From positions 1-9,218 of the forward strand of contig CALNAL010000321.1 of NCBI GenBank assembly GCA_937874445.1: DNA of 9,218 bases, written 5' to 3'. Each line of letters begins with the position of its first letter. Positions within the stretch are counted from its first letter, which is position 1. Origin of the DNA: an uncultured Acetobacteraceae bacterium (GTDB lineage: Bacteria > Pseudomonadota > Alphaproteobacteria > Acetobacterales > Acetobacteraceae). A program made the translations under genes and the position numbers. The notes beneath the pieces are model-generated. The model had not been told where the DNA came from. It worked only from the letters and a program-made list of their open reading frames with translations, and did not search any database. Positions 6,304 through 9,218 of the stretch are shown here, piece by piece.

Positions 6304-7449
6304 CTACACACCCCCGTCCAACCCGAGGCGGTCGCGCACCAGGGCCTCGGCCCAGGCGGCGATGGGCTCCAGCAGGCGGTCGTCGAAGTCGAAGGCGGCG
6401 TTGTGCAGCGGAGGGCTTTCCGTGCCGTTGCCGAAGAAGACGAAGCAGCCGGGAACCCGCTCCAGCAGCCGCGCGAAATCCTCCGAGGTCATCATCCGCG
6501 GGCAGCTCTCGGTGACGGTGCCGAGAGCCGCGCGGGCCGCACGGCGGGCTGCCGCGGTGGGCGCGGCGGCGTTGACGGTGGGGACGAAGGAGCGGGTGTA
6601 GACCACCTCGGCGGCGGCGCCATGGGCGGCGGCGACGGAGAGGGCGATGCGGCGCATCTCCGCCTCGATCGCCGCCGAGACCTCGGGGCGGAAGCTGCGG
6701 CAGTCCCCGGAGAGGCGCGCCCAGTCGGGGATGACGTTGCGCAGGCCGTTGGTGGTGACCTCCGTGACCGAGACCACCGCCGGCTCGGAGGGGTCGAGGC
6801 GGCGGGCGACGATCTGCTGCAGCTCCAGCACCACCGCGGCGGCGGCGACGATGGGGTCGATCACCATGTGCGGACGGGCAGCGTGGCCGCCGCGGCCGGT
6901 GATCGTGACCTCGAAATTGTCCTCGGCCGCCATCACCGGGCCCTCGGGAGCGACGCAGGTGCCGCGTTCCAGGCCGGGCATGTTGTGGAAGCCATAGGCC
7001 TCGGAGAAGGGGAAGCGCTCCAGCAGGCCGTCATCGAGCATGGCCTGCATGCCCTGGCCGTGCTCCTCGGCGGGCTGGAAGAGAAAATGCACCGTGCCGG
7101 AAAAATCCGGCCGGGCGGCGAGGCGGCGGGCGGCGGCGAGCAGGGCGGCGGTGTGGCCGTCATGGCCGCAGGCGTGCATCCGGCCGGGAACGGTGGAACG
7201 CCAGGGGCGATCGGGAGCCGCCTCGGTCTGGCACAGCGCGTCCATGTCGGCGCGCAGGGCGATGGCGCGGCCCTCCCCCCGCGCCTGACCTCGGAGAGTG
7301 CCGACCACGCCGGTGCCGCCGACGCCGCGCGCCACCTCCAGGCCGAAGCCCTCCAGCCGCTCGGCCACGAAGGCGGCGGTGGCGTGCTCGGCGAAGCCGG
7401 CCTCGGGGTGGGCATGCAGGTGGCGGCGCCAAAGGGTGGCCTCATCCAT
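6304..7449 (-). CDS. M20D family metallo-amidohydrolase (N-acyl-amino acid/hippurate hydrolase type)
   Basis: Predicted 381-residue cytosolic enzyme with no signal peptide. M20D members hydrolyse amide bonds of N-acyl amino acids (hippurate, IAA-amino acids, N-acetyl amino acids). Motifs in order are RRHLHAHPEAGF (8-19), ALRADMDAL (64-72), MHACGHDGHTA (91-101), FQPAEEHGQGM (124-134), HNMPG (155-159), the dimerisation-domain GRGGHAARPH (185-194), SEDFA (322-326) and LHNAAFDFDD (348-357). Cys94, His96, Glu129, His155 and His349 are the expected binuclear metal ligands, and all are present. The N-terminus is slightly short for the family. The start at 7449 has GAGGAA (7462-7457) seven bases before ATG, and that site overlaps the stop codon of the preceding metal-exporter gene, so the two are probably co-transcribed and coupled. 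The frame stays open upstream but only as a shadow of the exporter gene. Exact substrate is unknown; hipO would be a guess. Confidence 0.93.
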   Translation of the reverse strand: MDEATLWRRHLHAHPEAGFAEHATAAFVAERLEGFGLEVARGVGGTGVVGTLRGQARGEGRAIALRADMDALCQTEAAPDRPWRSTVPGRMHACGHDGHTAALLAAARRLAARPDFSGTVHFLFQPAEEHGQGMQAMLDDGLLERFPFSEAYGFHNMPGLERGTCVAPEGPVMAAEDNFEVTITGRGGHAARPHMVIDPIVAAAAVVLELQQIVARRLDPSEPAVVSVTEVTTNGLRNVIPDWARLSGDCRSFRPEVSAAIEAEMRRIALSVAAAHGAAAEVVYTRSFVPTVNAAAPTAAARRAARAALGTVTESCPRMMTSEDFARLLERVPGCFVFFGNGTESPPLHNAAFDFDDRLLEPIAAWAEALVRDRLGLDGGV

Positions 7450-7460
7450 GGGCGGATTCC

Positions 7461-8402
7461 TCACACGATGCCGGGGGGACGCAGATGGCAGTCCGCAGCC
7501 GAGGCGGCCGTCTCGATCTGCAGGGTGGCATGGCCGATGCGGAAGCGCTCGGCGAGACCGGCCTCGGCGGCGCGGATGAGGCCCTGGTCGTCCACGCCGG
7601 GCCCGCGCACGAGATGGGCGGTGAGCGCCACCTCGGTGGTGGAAAGCGCCCAGATGTGCAGGTCGTGCACCTCCGCCACGCCGGGCAGGGCGGCCAGCCA
7701 GGCGCGCACCGCGGCGGGGGCGATGCGCGCGGGCACCGCATCCAGGGCGAGATTCATCGCCTCGCGCAGGAGGTTCCACGAGGAGAGGCCGATCAGGGCG
7801 GCGATGGCCAGCCCCACCGCCGGGTCGAGCCAGCTCCAGCCGGTGGCGCCGATGACCAGCGCCGCCACCACCACCCCCGCCGACACCGCCGTGTCGCCGG
7901 CCATGTGCAGGAAGGTGGCGCGGACGTTGAGGTCCTGGCCGCCGCCCACGAACAGCCAGGCGGTGAAGCCGTTGATGACGATGCCCGCCCCCGCCGCCCA
8001 GACCACCAGGGTGGAGGCGACCTCGCCCGGAGCCGACAGGCGCTGCAACGATTCCAGCGCGATGGCGCCGACGCCGACCAGCAGCACCACCGCGTTGATC
8101 AGCGCCGCCAGGATGGTGCCCCGCCCCCAGCCATAGGTGCGCTGCGCCGTGGGGGCGCGCCGGCCGAGCAGGAAGGCCCCCCAGGCCAGCAGCAGGCCCA
8201 GCACGTCGCCCGCGTTGTGCACCGCATCGGCCAGCAGGGCGGTGGACCCGGCGATCAGGCCACAGGCGATCTGCGCCACGACCAGGGCGATGTTGAGCGC
8301 GGCCCCCGTCGCGAAGGCCCGGCCGAAGGTTCGCGGCGCATGGACGTGGCCATGTCCGTGTCCGTGGTCGTGGTCATGATCGGGGTCATGATCGTGCGGC
8401 AT
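7461..8402 (-). CDS. Cation diffusion facilitator (Zn2+/Co2+-type efflux, CzcD/ZitB-like)
   Basis: Predicted 313-residue inner-membrane metal/proton antiporter that exports divalent cations from the cytosol. The N-terminus has nine His in residues 3-21, alternating with Asp and Gly, a typical metal-binding cytosolic tail. The transport site is given by His62/Asp66 in ADAVHNAGDVLG and His166/Asp170 in HMAGDTAVSAG; the H-D/H-D arrangement is that of zinc-selective members. Six hydrophobic segments lie between about residues 30 and 215, followed by a cytoplasmic C-terminal domain with VHDLHIWALS (245-254), His263 and His291. The size is normal for the family. ATG 8402 lies 9 bases after the stop of the upstream transporter gene. 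Its ribosome site is weak (TAGG overlapping that stop), suggesting dependence on upstream translation. CzcD, ZitB and DmeF are all possible names, so no symbol is given. Confidence 0.93.
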   Translation of the reverse strand: MPHDHDPDHDHDHGHGHGHVHAPRTFGRAFATGAALNIALVVAQIACGLIAGSTALLADAVHNAGDVLGLLLAWGAFLLGRRAPTAQRTYGWGRGTILAALINAVVLLVGVGAIALESLQRLSAPGEVASTLVVWAAGAGIVINGFTAWLFVGGGQDLNVRATFLHMAGDTAVSAGVVVAALVIGATGWSWLDPAVGLAIAALIGLSSWNLLREAMNLALDAVPARIAPAAVRAWLAALPGVAEVHDLHIWALSTTEVALTAHLVRGPGVDDQGLIRAAEAGLAERFRIGHATLQIETAASAADCHLRPPGIV

Positions 8403-8411
8403 GGGGAAAGC

Positions 8412-9167
8412 CTAGCGCCGCCGCCGCTCCGCCGCCAGCAGCAGCCCGCCCGCGCCGAGAATCAGCGCCGCCCCGATCCACACCGGCGGCACCGGAATGT
8501 CGCCCCACACCGCGTAGCCCAGCACGAAGGCCCAGATCAGCGAGGAATATTCCAGCGTGCCCATCACCGAGGCCGGCACCCGGCGCGCCGCCTCGAACAG
8601 CGCGAACTGGCCGAGGCCGCCGATCACCCCGCTCGCCAGCATCAGCGCCAGATGCGTCAGGTTCGGCGTCTGCCAGGTGGCGAGCGAGCCCAGGCCGGTG
8701 GCCACCAGGAAAAAGCCGTTCTGGAAGAGGATCTGCACCATCGAGGCCTCGCGGCGGGCGATGCGGCGCATCAGGATCACCGCGTAGGCCCACATCGCCG
8801 CCGCCGCCAGCACCATCAGCACCGGCAGCGAAATGCGCAGCCCCACCGGGTTGCATGCCACCAGAACCCCCACGAAGCCCACTCCCGCCGCCACCAGGCG
8901 CGCCTTGGTCACCCGCTCGCCCAGCAGGGGGCCGGCCATCACCGTCGTCATCACCGGGGCGGAGAAGTAGAGGGTCAGCATCTGCGCCAGGGGCAGGGAC
9001 CGCGCGGCCACGAAATAGAGCAGCCAGGCCACGAGCAGCAGGATGCTGCGCCCCACCAGCGGCCAGCGCAGCGGCGTGGTCAGCGCCCGCAGCGCCACCC
9101 GCCGCCCCCCCACCACTGCGGCGATGAGGAAGATCACCACGCTGCGGGCGAACACCACCTCCCACAC
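8412..9167 (-). CDS. EamA/DMT-superfamily permease, 5' end missing at contig edge
   Basis: Partial inner-membrane transporter: 251 genomic codons ending in TAG (8414-8412). Family members usually have about 290-300 residues in ten helices formed by two EamA repeats, and many export amino acids or metabolites. The preserved part starts at WEVVFARSVVIFLIAA, matching the second helix, so roughly 40 residues including TM1 lie beyond the contig. End-of-repeat motifs are LPLAQMLTLYFSAPVMTTV...LLGERVTKARLVAAGVGFVGV in the first half and RRVPASVMGTLEYSSLIWAFVLGYAVWGD in the second, followed by a basic tail ERRRR. A continuous frame runs on to an ATG at 9203, but its first twelve codons are Nextera adapter and must not be annotated. 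Nine bases separate it from the metal-exporter gene, so it heads at least the visible part of this unit. Substrate unknown. Confidence 0.9.
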   Translation of the reverse strand: MWEVVFARSVVIFLIAAVVGGRRVALRALTTPLRWPLVGRSILLLVAWLLYFVAARSLPLAQMLTLYFSAPVMTTVMAGPLLGERVTKARLVAAGVGFVGVLVACNPVGLRISLPVLMVLAAAAMWAYAVILMRRIARREASMVQILFQNGFFLVATGLGSLATWQTPNLTHLALMLASGVIGGLGQFALFEAARRVPASVMGTLEYSSLIWAFVLGYAVWGDIPVPPVWIGAALILGAGGLLLAAERRRR

Positions 9168-9218
9168 CTGTCTCTTATACACATCTCCGAGCCCACGAGA
9201 CATGCGCAGATCTCGTAT
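9168..9218 (+). other. Nextera P7-side adapter with i7 index (library contamination)
   Basis: Synthetic, not genomic. Bases 9168-9186 are the mosaic end CTGTCTCTTATACACATCT, 9187-9201 the Read 2 adapter stem CCGAGCCCACGAGAC, 9202-9209 (ATGCGCAG) match the i7 index I recall as N722, and 9210-9218 (ATCTCGTAT) begin the P7 arm. The last genomic base is 9167. Confidence 0.99.

Noticed and set aside
7450..7779. N-terminal extension of the amidohydrolase by 110 residues
   Set aside because: It would overlap the metal-exporter gene in another frame and encodes Arg/Gly-rich nonsense. A good ribosome site and the family N-terminus support 7449.
8341..8402. CAT/GATC-rich tandem-like repeat near the start of the metal-exporter gene
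   Set aside because: It is the coding sequence of the His/Asp/Gly-rich N-terminus and needs no separate repeat or regulatory explanation.

Overview
The window is one complete short contig, not a clean genomic slice. Both ends are untrimmed Illumina Nextera library adapter: 1-47 carries a P5-side tail, an i5 index and a transposon mosaic end, and 9168-9218 carries a mosaic end, an i7 index and a P7-side tail. Genuine genomic DNA is therefore 48-9167. It is very GC-rich, with C/G-ending codons throughout. The gene types (a NIT-domain chemoreceptor, an HMG-CoA-lyase/CaiB gene pair) and the style of the intergenic hairpins suggest a high-GC alphaproteobacterium, perhaps Rhodospirillales or Acetobacteraceae. 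That placement is inference from memory, without a database search.

Left part (+ strand, 219-3868): three closely spaced genes encode an HMG-CoA-lyase-family enzyme, a class III (CaiB/BaiF) CoA-transferase that overlaps it by ATGA, and a DASS/SLC13-family anion transporter. A strong intrinsic terminator at 3887-3925 closes the unit. The set reads as uptake, CoA activation and C-C cleavage of a small, probably branched 3-hydroxy dicarboxylic acid. An AT-rich leader (113-218) precedes it, and a possible C-terminal scrap of another gene touches the left genomic edge.

Middle (+ strand, 4074-6131): a single-gene unit for a membrane chemoreceptor with a periplasmic NIT (nitrate/nitrite-sensing type) domain, HAMP and an MCP signalling domain, behind an AT-rich leader.

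Convergent junction (6132-6303): 172 bases without a gene, holding an imperfect palindrome of two inverted units of about 70 bases (6152-6221 and 6231-6297). Each unit has its own hairpin, and a third hairpin lies on the dyad axis. It probably terminates transcription from both sides and looks like a REP/BIME- or MITE-like repeat.

Right part (- strand, 9167 down to 6304): a tightly packed unit with gaps of 9 and 11 bases, in transcription order an EamA/DMT-family transporter (5' end cut off by the contig edge), a His-rich CDF metal exporter and an M20D amidohydrolase. The link between these three functions is not evident. No gene-free stretch exceeds 300 bases, and I saw no tRNA, rRNA, CRISPR, transposase or phage gene. 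The most interesting biology is the three-gene catabolic cassette and the paired inverted repeat. The most important practical point is the adapter contamination, which creates chimeric ORFs at both ends.
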